A stretch of DNA of 23,535 nt, taken from NCBI GenBank assembly GCA_964533055.1, contig CAZHKZ010000015.1, positions 1-23,535 of the forward strand, given 5' to 3'. Below are positions 6,845 to 13,083 of the stretch, piece by piece. The position numbers and the translations under genes are program-made. A model generated the notes under the pieces. That model did not search any database. It saw only the letters and a program-made list of their open reading frames with translations, and had not been told where the DNA came from. Position 1 is the first letter of the stretch. Every line of letters begins with the position of its first letter. The DNA is from JACROF01 sp964533055 (GTDB taxonomy: Bacteria > Patescibacteriota > Microgenomatia > Levybacterales > UBA12049).

Positions 6845-7432
6845 TTACTGAGGCATCAATACAGTATCAACAACGTGTGTAACGCCATTGGATGAGATAA
6901 CATCAGCGATGTCAATCATTGCTGAGTTGTTGATCCACCACTTACCATCCTTCATCGAGAAAGTAAGCATCTGACCATTAACGGTCTTAAGTGTCATACC
7001 ATCTGTTATATCAGATGAGCGGTATGCTCCAGGAACAACATGGTATGTCAAAATACTTGTAAGCTTAGCTTTATTAGCTGGCATTACGAGCGTATCAACT
7101 GTACCTGCTGGTAATTTAGCGAACGCTTCATTTGTTGGAGCGAAAACGGTAAATGGTCCAGCTCCTTTAAGAGTCTCAACGAGCCCTGCAGCCTTAACAG
7201 CAGCAACGAGCGTTGTATGATCATTTGAGCCCAATGCATTATCTACGATATCTTTATCGGGAGTCATCAACGCTCCTCCAACCATAACTCCATCTTTATT
7301 CATAGAATCATCCTGGGTTGTCATAGTTTTGTTCTCCATAGAGTTCTTTGTGTTATTTTTCATAGAAAAGACCATATAAGCTCCTCCAATAAGAACAACA
7401 GCTGCGATTATAATAAGAATCATTTTATTCAT
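6845..7432 (-). CDS. membrane-anchored fasciclin (FAS1) domain protein
   Basis: An N-terminal helix (about residues 4-24, ILIIIAAVVLIGGAYMVF) anchors an outward 150-residue FAS1 domain. Family landmarks are FTVFAPTNEAFAKLP (H1 region), LTYHVVPGAY and the C-terminal ITHVVDTVLMP-like H2 motif (GVTHVVDTVLMPQ). FAS1 domains mediate cell adhesion or surface interactions. A strong Shine-Dalgarno (AAAGGAGGTG, 8 nt from the ATG) and a TTGACA promoter suggest good expression. The leader carries a sequence nearly identical to one upstream of the neighbouring marR gene, so MarR control is likely. The linker between anchor and domain is rich in Asn, Met and Asp. Confidence 0.93.
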   Translation of the reverse strand: MNKMILIIIAAVVLIGGAYMVFSMKNNTKNSMENKTMTTQDDSMNKDGVMVGGALMTPDKDIVDNALGSNDHTTLVAAVKAAGLVETLKGAGPFTVFAPTNEAFAKLPAGTVDTLVMPANKAKLTSILTYHVVPGAYRSSDITDGMTLKTVNGQMLTFSMKDGKWWINNSAMIDIADVISSNGVTHVVDTVLMPQ

Positions 7433-7475
7433 AATTTTTTCACCTCCTTTCTAATATAGTTTACTAATATAATTG

Positions 7476-7518
7476 TTAACTTACTTAAGTATACTATACA
7501 TAAAAACTGCTTTGTCAA
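7476..7518 (-). promoter_or_regulatory. promoter and MarR-type operator of the fasciclin gene
   Basis: Minus strand: TTGACA at 7518-7513 with TAGTAT (7496-7491, 16-bp spacer) or TATACT (7493-7488, 19 bp). Plus-strand bases 7476-7497 match 19 of 22 positions at 8022-8043 upstream of marR, including the core AACTTACTTAA. The site overlaps the -10 and start region, a classic repression position. Confidence 0.6.
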
Positions 7519-7530
7519 GAAAGAGTGTTC

Positions 7531-7998
7531 TTACACATTCGTATTCTTGACGATAGCAGTTAGCACTTTAAGATAAATCAGAAGGTGTTCTCGACTTACA
7601 CCATCAAGGACCTGTGCCATTGCTTTTTTAACAATCGGCTCTGCTTCTTCAACGATATCTGCACCACTCCTTGTGATCGTGATGATCTTTGCTCTCTCAT
7701 CTATCTTATCTGCCTTGCGTAAAACATACCCCTTCTTCTCAAGTTGCTTAACTAGCTTTGTAACCATGGGAGGATCATAGCTGAGGAGTTCTGCGAGCAT
7801 GGAAAGTTTAACATCACCGAATTCATGCAGTTGCCCTAAGAGCTTCCACTCAGGAATTGAGATGTTCATAGAAGCAAGTGACCTATTTAGATGCGAATTT
7901 AGCCTGCTATACGCAGTGCCTTGCAGTAGGCCTGCTCCATGAGCTGAAAGCTGCTTTGTCTTTGGATCAATAATTTTATCAAGTGAAATATTTTCCAT
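7531..7998 (-). CDS. MarR-family transcriptional regulator
   Basis: The 155-residue protein has the MarR winged-helix layout. A dimerisation helix is followed by SIPEWKLLGQLHEFGDVKLSMLAELL, with recognition-helix residues PPMVTKLVKQLEKKGYVLRK. The wing is KIDERAKIITITRSG, and the protein ends in a C-terminal dimerisation helix. The DERxKxxxxT wing motif is diagnostic. The only cysteine-free sensing option is a small ligand, since I see no cysteine, so thiol oxidation sensing of the OhrR type is unlikely. It lies directly upstream of the fasciclin gene in the same direction (98 nt gap). Both genes have the same operator-like sequence over their promoters, so autoregulation plus control of the fasciclin gene is inferred. 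Confidence 0.92.
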   Translation of the reverse strand: MENISLDKIIDPKTKQLSAHGAGLLQGTAYSRLNSHLNRSLASMNISIPEWKLLGQLHEFGDVKLSMLAELLSYDPPMVTKLVKQLEKKGYVLRKADKIDERAKIITITRSGADIVEEAEPIVKKAMAQVLDGVSREHLLIYLKVLTAIVKNTNV

Positions 7999-8010
7999 AA
8001 TTATTTGCCT

Positions 8011-8067
8011 AACTAAATTAATTAACTAAGTTAAGTATATTATATAACAGAGGCCTTACTACGTCAA
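8011..8067 (-). promoter_or_regulatory. marR promoter with tandem operator copies
   Basis: Minus strand TTGACG (8067-8062), 17-bp spacer, TATAAT (8044-8039). Immediately downstream are two direct copies of an AACTAANTTAA motif on the plus strand, at 8011-8021 and 8024-8034. The inner one contains the perfect palindrome TTAACTTAGTTAA on the minus strand. The sites would block initiation if the MarR protein bound them. Confidence 0.65.
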
Positions 8068-8081
8068 GCACCTCTGAGTAA

Positions 8082-8099
8082 CTAGGCGCTAGCGTCTAG
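8082..8099. repeat. 18-bp near-perfect palindrome
   Basis: CTAGGCGCTAGCGTCTAG, a palindrome except for one G/T pair. It lies between the marR promoter and the stop of the RnfD-FNR gene. It shares CTAGGCGC-like sequence with the loop of the hairpin at 6801-6832. No T-tract follows on either strand. Confidence 0.5.
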
Positions 8100-8117
8100 A
8101 AGCTTGTTGCATACAGG

Positions 8118-9623
8118 TTAGAATCCCGGGAAGTAATCAGAAATAATATTTTTTCTTTGCACCCCAGCAGATAAAAGCATCGCTTTATACCCCTCAACCA
8201 TCGCATTTGGCCCAGAGAGATAGTACATTCTCTTTGCATAATCAGCTGTATACTTAACCAGTATTTCTTTTGAGAGTCTCCCCTTTTCTTTATTTGCCAT
8301 TTCTTTTGTCGCTATGTAGATACTCTTAAATCCAAATGGCTCAGCTTTTGTAAAAATATCTTTATATACAAACTCTTCTGCAGTACTTGCAAAATAAAAG
8401 AGCGTGATATCTCTCTTTTCCTTGGTATCAATGAGATACCTAGCCATACTTCTAAATGGCGTGATGCCAATTCCTCCTGCAATAAAAGTCATCTGGATTG
8501 AGGGATCATTTGGGAGTGTAAAATCGCCAGCCAACTGTGTCGCAATAATGCGAGAGTCTTTCGCAAGTGAGAGCAACTTTTTCTTAAAGCTGCTCGATAC
8601 CTCGCTGTCTATTCTGACCCCTAATTTGAGAGTCGCTTCAGTTGGAGATGATGCGATAGTAAAAAAGCGTCTCATTCCCCTGCTATCACTATTAGGATGA
8701 GAGAGTGTCCACTCTAGATACTGTCCTGCTTTATATGTAAAATCTTTAGGCTTCGTAAAAACGAATTCATAGATATTTGAAGATATTTTCTGAGAACTAA
8801 TAAATGACAGAAACAACTTATACTTTGGACTAATAAAATACGAATAAATATTACCTATAACAAGTGCTAACTCAGGTGAGGAATATATAGGCCCAAACTC
8901 AAATCGAATGCTAAAAAGAATTCCAACAAGAATTCCATAGCTCATGTAGAGTTTTTTTGTTGGCGGAGTTGTCATTGGCTCAGTCAACATAATTGACCCA
9001 AAAAATAATAGCGGCCATGATGTAAAGATCAGAAGAACTGCTTCATTGATGGAGACACCCTGAACTATGTTCAAGATAACTATGACAGGAATAGCAATTA
9101 TGAAAAAAGAAAAGAGGAGATAAAATCTTCGTATCTTTCTAACAACCAAAAGCCCAAGACACAATGTAAATGGTAAGAGTGCTGCGCTCCCGATCCACCA
9201 GATAGCGTTCCCAAAACCAAAAAGGCCAAGAACAAAAAGTGAAATCGCCACCGGGTTAAAAATATGCTTCTTATTGATTACAAGAAAATATTTTGAAGCA
9301 GATGCAAGAAAGCCGGCAGCTAATGTAACGAGGACATCGACCCAATTTGAAATTGGTGCCAGTATGAGAAAAAGTATCATACCCGTAATGATGAATGACT
9401 CTACATTGGTCGTTGCTTTAAAAAGACGGGCAAAGACCACATGACCTATCCACGTCCCAGTCATCACAACCACAAAAGTCTCGATCATTGTAAAACCTGG
9501 GAATGAGAGGACTCCCAAGAAGCCAAAGAGGACTGAGATGCACGATAAGACAAGAAGACCATGCATCACGAGCTTATACATCGTGATCTGATTTAAGAAA
9601 GAGTCTATTGATGAGAGCCGCAT
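8118..9623 (-). CDS. RnfD/NqrB-like membrane domain fused to ferredoxin-NAD(P) reductase domain
   Basis: The N-terminal half (about 270 residues) is polytopic, roughly nine to ten helices. It has the RnfD/NqrB-like segments HIFNPVAISL and SIMLTEPMTTPPTKK. The C-terminal 230 residues form a flavodoxin-reductase-type module. It has FAD motif RRFFTIASSP, NAD(P) motif AGGIGITPFRSM, then YYLSGPNAMVEGY and a terminal aromatic (DYFPGF). The protein should pass electrons from cytosolic NAD(P)H through FAD into a membrane flavin site. I choose the ATG at 9623, 1 nt after the apbE stop, giving 501 residues. An in-frame ATG at 9647 lies inside apbE. TATACT sits 7 nt before the chosen start, so an internal leaderless promoter is possible. 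Last gene of the flavin cassette. Confidence 0.85.
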   Translation of the reverse strand: MRLSSIDSFLNQITMYKLVMHGLLVLSCISVLFGFLGVLSFPGFTMIETFVVVMTGTWIGHVVFARLFKATTNVESFIITGMILFLILAPISNWVDVLVTLAAGFLASASKYFLVINKKHIFNPVAISLFVLGLFGFGNAIWWIGSAALLPFTLCLGLLVVRKIRRFYLLFSFFIIAIPVIVILNIVQGVSINEAVLLIFTSWPLLFFGSIMLTEPMTTPPTKKLYMSYGILVGILFSIRFEFGPIYSSPELALVIGNIYSYFISPKYKLFLSFISSQKISSNIYEFVFTKPKDFTYKAGQYLEWTLSHPNSDSRGMRRFFTIASSPTEATLKLGVRIDSEVSSSFKKKLLSLAKDSRIIATQLAGDFTLPNDPSIQMTFIAGGIGITPFRSMARYLIDTKEKRDITLFYFASTAEEFVYKDIFTKAEPFGFKSIYIATKEMANKEKGRLSKEILVKYTADYAKRMYYLSGPNAMVEGYKAMLLSAGVQRKNIISDYFPGF

Positions 9624-9624
9624 A

Positions 9625-10503
9625 CTAAGTAGTATAGTAAAGTTCACCAGGAAAGTCTGCTGACTTCTTAATACTAAAATCAGGATAAAGAATTAGATAT
9701 GAGAATGTAAATTTTTCTTTTAACGTCTCAGGCTCTACCAAAAACAATGCAGTTGCCAGAGCATCTGCTGTGATAGCCTGATCTGCGATGACCCAGGATG
9801 CGAGAATATGGCTTGAAGATGAAAGTGTCCGTGGATCAAAAATATGATGATGATTTCCCCACTTTCGCCTGTTACCAGCGGAAGCGCAGATGCTCTGATT
9901 TTTTAACTGCACAACTCCAATAACTTGAGTTAGATCCTCAGGATGCTCAAGTCCAATGCTCAGAGGAAATGATGGATTTTGGTAGAAAAGGTCTCCTCCA
10001 GCATCAATGCAATATGAATGAATACCTTGTTCATCAAGATACCTTGCAACAAGGTCAATAAGATGGCCTTTTCCAAGTGCTCCAAAATCAAGTAACGCAG
10101 GTTTTTTAAGAGTTAGAAGCGGAAATCTGTAGTCAATTGCATCAGTCCAACTATATGGCTTTTGTAATTCTTTTTCTTCAAAAGAATATGTGGCATCGTA
10201 TCCAGCGTCACTAATAACTGAACCTATAAGAGGTGTCATCGCTCCATGAGTCAGATCGTACATGGTTCTGTACAGATCGAGCATCTCCTTTGCATCTTTG
10301 GCGAGCTGATACTCACCTGGCGTGCTTGACCACCGTGACACATCTGAATCAGCACGAAATCGCGAGTACTTTTGATCAAAATCCTCGACAAGTTCAAGAA
10401 TATGCTTTTCAAGAAAAGCAGCTACTCTTGAATCAAGTCTTGGTAGATGATCTATTACCCACTTAGTACCAATCGCATCAAATACGAACTGAGATGAGCT
10501 CAT
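9625..10503 (-). CDS. apbE: ApbE-type FAD:protein FMN transferase
   Basis: ApbE landmarks in order: SRFRADSDVSRW near residue 46, DFGALGKGHLIDLVARYL (the DxGGxxKG-type nucleotide loop), YCIDAGGDLF, and ICASAGNRRKW followed by HHIFDPRT. The enzyme moves FMN from FAD to a Ser/Thr of target proteins. The obvious target is the FMN-binding protein encoded just upstream, which it overlaps by 4 nt (ATGA). At 292 residues it is slightly short. The N-terminus (MSSSQFVFDAIGTKWVI) enters the domain at once, so no signal peptide or lipobox is present. That is unusual for a system whose substrate is probably extracytosolic. Confidence 0.92.
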   Translation of the reverse strand: MSSSQFVFDAIGTKWVIDHLPRLDSRVAAFLEKHILELVEDFDQKYSRFRADSDVSRWSSTPGEYQLAKDAKEMLDLYRTMYDLTHGAMTPLIGSVISDAGYDATYSFEEKELQKPYSWTDAIDYRFPLLTLKKPALLDFGALGKGHLIDLVARYLDEQGIHSYCIDAGGDLFYQNPSFPLSIGLEHPEDLTQVIGVVQLKNQSICASAGNRRKWGNHHHIFDPRTLSSSSHILASWVIADQAITADALATALFLVEPETLKEKFTFSYLILYPDFSIKKSADFPGELYYTT

Positions 10504-10988
10504 GCCTTCGCTTCTGCTTTTACTTTCTCGAGTGCATCGGTGAATCCTTTTGGAGTTAATGATGACCCAGCAACTTTCGTCAACTGAACTTCATCAATCT
10601 TTTTTCCAACGACAAGTTGTTTATAGCCTGTCGCAAACTCTGTCTGGAATCTCTTCGAAGTTGCATCGGTAGCAAGGCCTTCAAATGTTGAGTCTGCAAT
10701 AATATCACCTTTAAGCGTCACGCTAACATTTACTTCACGTGGACCTCCTGGTGAGACATAGCTACCAACAACAGTGTATGTACCGTCTTTATAAATTTTC
10801 TTTGACATCATTGGAGCACTACCTGTTGGAGCTAACGTCACCTGATCTGAAACCGCACCAGCTGGAACAGTTGAAGACTTTTGTGATGTATAAAAGAAAA
10901 TAACTGCAACTGCAATGATCGCAACCACAGCTGCTGGAAGTACGAACTTCATCATTGAGTTATTTTGGGAATTGTTTTGTTCATCCAT
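10500..10988 (-). CDS. membrane-anchored FMN-binding domain protein (RnfG/NqrC-like), likely ApbE substrate
   Basis: An N-terminal helix (about residues 14-33, MKFVLPAAVVAIIAVAVIFF) anchors a small FMN-binding domain: DGTYTVVGSYVSPGG, VNVSVTLKGDIIADSTF and GYKQLVVGKKIDEV. The flavinylation signature near the C-terminus is VAGSSLTPKGFTDAL, matching the S/T-G-A/S-T/S-x-T pattern of covalent FMN sites; the threonine of SLT is the predicted acceptor. The protein would be a one-electron or two-electron carrier outside the membrane. It is the first gene of the cassette and has a GGTGGTGAT Shine-Dalgarno behind a hairpin leader also found upstream of the 12595-13011 gene. Confidence 0.88.
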   Translation of the reverse strand: MDEQNNSQNNSMMKFVLPAAVVAIIAVAVIFFYTSQKSSTVPAGAVSDQVTLAPTGSAPMMSKKIYKDGTYTVVGSYVSPGGPREVNVSVTLKGDIIADSTFEGLATDATSKRFQTEFATGYKQLVVGKKIDEVQLTKVAGSSLTPKGFTDALEKVKAEAKA

Positions 10989-10993
10989 ATAAA

Positions 10994-11034
10994 ATCACCA
11001 CCCTTCGCCCGCTATAGTTTTAACGAAGGCGGGG
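10994..11034 (-). promoter_or_regulatory. hairpin leader and Shine-Dalgarno of the flavin cassette (copy 1)
   Basis: The minus-strand transcript contains CCCCGCCTTCG, then a short loop, then GCGGGCGAAGG and GGTGGTGAT before the ATG at 10988. Two exclusive stems are possible. CCCGC (11012-11008, read as plus) pairs with GCGGG (11029-11033), while CCTTCG (11002-11007) pairs with CGAAGG (11024-11029). The second stem abuts the Shine-Dalgarno. A related copy lies at 13021-13055. Confidence 0.55.
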
Positions 11035-11052
11035 ATTTCCCTCACTTCATTT

Positions 11053-11090
11053 CTTGCCTACCCTGCGAGGTCGGACTACGGAGTGGCAAG
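11053..11090. repeat. inverted repeat CTTGCC / GGCAAG in the non-coding stretch upstream of the flavin cassette
   Basis: CTTGCC (11053-11058) pairs with GGCAAG (11085-11090). The GC-rich loop contains GCGAGGTCGGACTACGGAG, which looks like an interspersed repeat. Apart from this, the hairpin leader and a promoter at 11198, I see no gene between 10989 and the gap at 11224. Confidence 0.4.
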
Positions 11091-11197
11091 CCTCCTAAAT
11101 AGTAGCGTAGATTCTTATGTATCACCATGCACTACTATATGTGAAGGTAGTATACAAATCATTGCCAGTGTGTGCAACTGAAAAAAACCTATAGCTT

Positions 11198-11206
11198 TGA
11201 TATAAT
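11198..11206 (+). promoter_or_regulatory. extended -10 promoter pointing into the assembly gap
   Basis: TGATATAAT with CTGAAA at 11178-11183 as a weak -35 (17-bp spacer to TATAAT at 11201-11206). Transcription would begin near 11213 and run into the N stretch. A plus-strand terminator lies beyond the gap. Confidence 0.5.
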
Positions 11207-11223
11207 CCCCTTGTTCATTGACA

Positions 11224-11323
11224 NNNNNNNNNNNNNNNNNNNNNNNNNNNNNNNNNNNNNNNNNNNNNNNNNNNNNNNNNNNNNNNNNNNNNNNNNNNNN
11301 NNNNNNNNNNNNNNNNNNNNNNN
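11224..11323. other. assembly gap (100 N)
   Basis: Exactly 100 N, the conventional placeholder for a scaffold gap of unknown size. Reading frames drawn across it have no meaning. Confidence 0.98.
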
Positions 11324-11433
11324 CTGCATCTCGAACAAAAAGAGAACTCCCAGAGAAAATTGTAATATGCATGTTAACAATCCTGCTCACTGCTGTGAGC
11401 ATACTATTCAAAATAGTACTATCCTACTGGTAG
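11324..11433 (+). CDS. possible 3' end of a membrane protein gene lost in the gap
   Basis: Reading the frame that begins at 11326, about 35 residues follow. A basic stretch (ASRTKRELPEK) leads into a hydrophobic helix (IVICMLTILLTAVSILFKIV) and then LSYW before a TAG at 11431-11433. A basic-then-hydrophobic C-terminus is what a tail anchor or last transmembrane helix looks like. A rho-independent terminator starts 21 nt after the stop, and an extended -10 promoter lies before the gap. An alternative frame ends with TAA at 11363-11365, and a structured RNA is also possible because GCTCAC/GTGAGC and TACTATT/AATAGTA form perfect hairpins here. Only partly supported. Confidence 0.35.
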
Positions 11434-11454
11434 CCGTGCACTACCTGGATCACA

Positions 11455-11489
11455 CCCCGTCTCGCCTGTGGCAGGCGGGGTTTTTCTTT
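11455..11489 (+). terminator. rho-independent terminator
   Basis: CGCCTG (11463-11468), 3-nt loop TGG, CAGGCG (11472-11477). The stem extends by CCC (11456-11458) with GGG (11478-11480) across a small bulge. TTTTTCTTT follows. It ends whatever plus-strand gene lies across the gap. Confidence 0.85.
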
Positions 11490-11500
11490 AGACTCATTGG

Positions 11501-11542
11501 GGGTTCAACCACTAACGTGATACAAGGATAGGGGTTGAACCC
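11501..11542. repeat. 10-bp perfect inverted repeat downstream of the alpha/beta hydrolase gene
   Basis: GGGTTCAACC (11501-11510) and GGTTGAACCC (11533-11542) are separated by 22 nt. It lies between the plus-strand terminator and the stop of the minus-strand hydrolase gene. It may act as its 3' hairpin, although no T-tract follows on that strand. Confidence 0.55.
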
Positions 11543-11550
11543 TTTGAGAA

Positions 11551-12576
11551 CTATAGGAGGTATTTTTTATAGAAGGCCACTGTACGCTGCATTGCTAGAC
11601 TAAAACTAGATCCATCGATATTATGCCCGCCTGTTGGATACTCAAATAACTCATGAGGGACACTCGTCTTATCAAGAAGGGTCATAAGATCTCGACTATA
11701 GCCAATATTGACGACATCATCGTTGATCGCATGATGAATTTCTATTGCTCCCTGTAGATCATTCAAATAATTGGTGGGCGCCACCTGCTTCCAGAAAATA
11801 CTTTGCGCTGAAGGACTTCCTACTTTTGCAAAAAGACTTTGACGTCTATTTTGATTTTGTTGCTGAGTTGCACTTGGCATTGGGGGTCGATAACTATTGT
11901 CATTAATGCCGTACTTTCGCTGATCTTCATACGAATAAACTGCACCCGCCCAGATCACAATCGCTGGGATAGTCTTTTTGATGACTGCACTTCGCAAAAG
12001 TATGTTACCAGCCATACTATGCCCCCACATCCCAATTTTATCTTTATTTACAAAGTTTGAAGTCTGCAGTGCAGCATACGCATTCAAGGCATCGATCACA
12101 TAATCAGATCCATAATACCCTCCTCCCGCATCACCTTCCGAATCCCCATGTCCGCGAAGATCTATCTTGAGTACTACGAAGCCATTTCTCGCCAGATAAT
12201 CAACATAGTCTACATATTTCTCAGTTGTTACATAAAGCGTTGGTGGGATATATCCATGAATAAAGACAATTGCTGGCCATCCCCCTTCTGGCTCCGCCCC
12301 AACTGGTCTAGTCATCAGGGCATTGATCTTGAGACCATCTGAGGTATAGCTTGTAAGATACGAGGTGTAGTTGGCATTAGTTGAGATCTGCTCAACCTCT
12401 CCCAAAGAACTGCGATATATCCTCTCGCGAAGATATGGAACGGTCATCTCTTTAAAAGGAACGGACTGAAGTGTATCGAGAATCTTTCTCGAGACATCTC
12501 CAGTCCGCCTCGTTGTCATAACGATCACTAAAACTATCAGAAAAACAATGAGAGCACTAATCGAGATTTTACGCAT
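11551..12576 (-). CDS. membrane-anchored alpha/beta hydrolase (prolyl-oligopeptidase/dienelactone-hydrolase-like)
   Basis: An N-terminal helix (about residues 4-22) anchors an alpha/beta-hydrolase domain. The oxyanion region is IVFIHGYIPP, then LRGHGDSEGD. The nucleophile elbow is GHSMAGN (Ser nucleophile), the acid is in HAINDDVV, and the histidine is in YPTGGHNIDG. The spacing is that of S9-type or acyl-esterase hydrolases. The active site should face outward. Residues about 235-255 (PPMPSATQQQNQNRRQ) look like a flexible lid. It follows the DUF1761 gene in the same direction with 18 nt between, but that gap holds its own extended -10, so it may be transcribed separately. The substrate is unknown. 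Confidence 0.88.
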   Translation of the reverse strand: MRKISISALIVFLIVLVIVMTTRRTGDVSRKILDTLQSVPFKEMTVPYLRERIYRSSLGEVEQISTNANYTSYLTSYTSDGLKINALMTRPVGAEPEGGWPAIVFIHGYIPPTLYVTTEKYVDYVDYLARNGFVVLKIDLRGHGDSEGDAGGGYYGSDYVIDALNAYAALQTSNFVNKDKIGMWGHSMAGNILLRSAVIKKTIPAIVIWAGAVYSYEDQRKYGINDNSYRPPMPSATQQQNQNRRQSLFAKVGSPSAQSIFWKQVAPTNYLNDLQGAIEIHHAINDDVVNIGYSRDLMTLLDKTSVPHELFEYPTGGHNIDGSSFSLAMQRTVAFYKKYLL

Positions 12577-12583
12577 GAGGATC

Positions 12584-12592
12584 AGTATATCA
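12584..12592 (-). promoter_or_regulatory. extended -10 promoter of the alpha/beta hydrolase gene
   Basis: Minus strand TGATATACT, ending 7 nt before the ATG at 12576 and packed into the 18-nt gap after the DUF1761 stop. It predicts a leaderless transcript. Confidence 0.55.
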
Positions 12593-12594
12593 TG

Positions 12595-13011
12595 TTAAAA
12601 AAATCCGATAATAACTCCCATGACTAGCAACCCTGCAAGCTGATTACCTGCATTTATCCAAACATGTGGCATCGTCTTTTTTCCAAAAAAGTTATCATTG
12701 AGTTGACTTGGCACGACAAACCCCAGCCAGACAAAAAATGCTGTGCTTAGACCTGCTTGGATCATCGGGTAACCAAAATAACTCGCTGACATCTTGATAA
12801 TATGAGCCAGTATAAAGGCAGTGACTAAGGTTACAACGAAGTTAACAGGATAGATCTTGCCCATTTCCTTGGCATCATGCTGCGCCTTATCTTTTGACTC
12901 AGCCATGATCTTCATATATTGTTTCCCAAACAAGACTGTGTACCACGCAAACCCTACAACAGTTGCTCCAACTGCTGCTAATAAAACCGCTATATAATTA
13001 ATTTCAATCAT
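12595..13011 (-). CDS. DUF1761 membrane protein
   Basis: The 138-residue protein has four hydrophobic helices. The family pattern VGFAWYTVLFGKQYMK follows the first helix, and a charged loop (ESKDKAQHDAKEMGKIY) leads into helix 2. FFVWLGFVVPSQLNDNFFGKK precedes helix 4; shown in pieces these are WLGFVVPSQLN and FFGKK. This is the DUF1761 layout. The function of the family is unknown. It has a strong Shine-Dalgarno (GGAGGAGGTGAG, 9 nt from the ATG) directly after a hairpin leader. It lies between the beta-lactamase-like gene upstream and the hydrolase downstream, all minus strand, so partial co-transcription is likely. Confidence 0.88.
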   Translation of the reverse strand: MIEINYIAVLLAAVGATVVGFAWYTVLFGKQYMKIMAESKDKAQHDAKEMGKIYPVNFVVTLVTAFILAHIIKMSASYFGYPMIQAGLSTAFFVWLGFVVPSQLNDNFFGKKTMPHVWINAGNQLAGLLVMGVIIGFF

Positions 13012-13020
13012 TTCTACTCA

Positions 13021-13055
13021 CCTCCTCCGCCCGCCGAAGTCTTAACGAAGGCGGG
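13021..13055 (-). promoter_or_regulatory. hairpin leader and Shine-Dalgarno of the DUF1761 gene (copy 2)
   Basis: The minus-strand transcript has CCCGCCTTCG, a short loop, GGCGGGCGGAGG and the Shine-Dalgarno AGGAGGTGAG. Stem 1 is CCCGCC (plus 13030-13035) with GGCGGG (13050-13055). A competing stem joins CCTTCG with CGGAGG through one G-U pair and would bury the Shine-Dalgarno. The same arrangement occurs at 10994-11034. Confidence 0.55.
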
Positions 13056-13083
13056 TCTTGATTTCTCTCCAAATAATATCACC

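Noticed and set aside
11172..11531. Open frame running across the assembly gap
   Set aside because: It contains 100 N of unknown true length and reads through the terminator stem. A different frame that stops at 11433 is more plausible.
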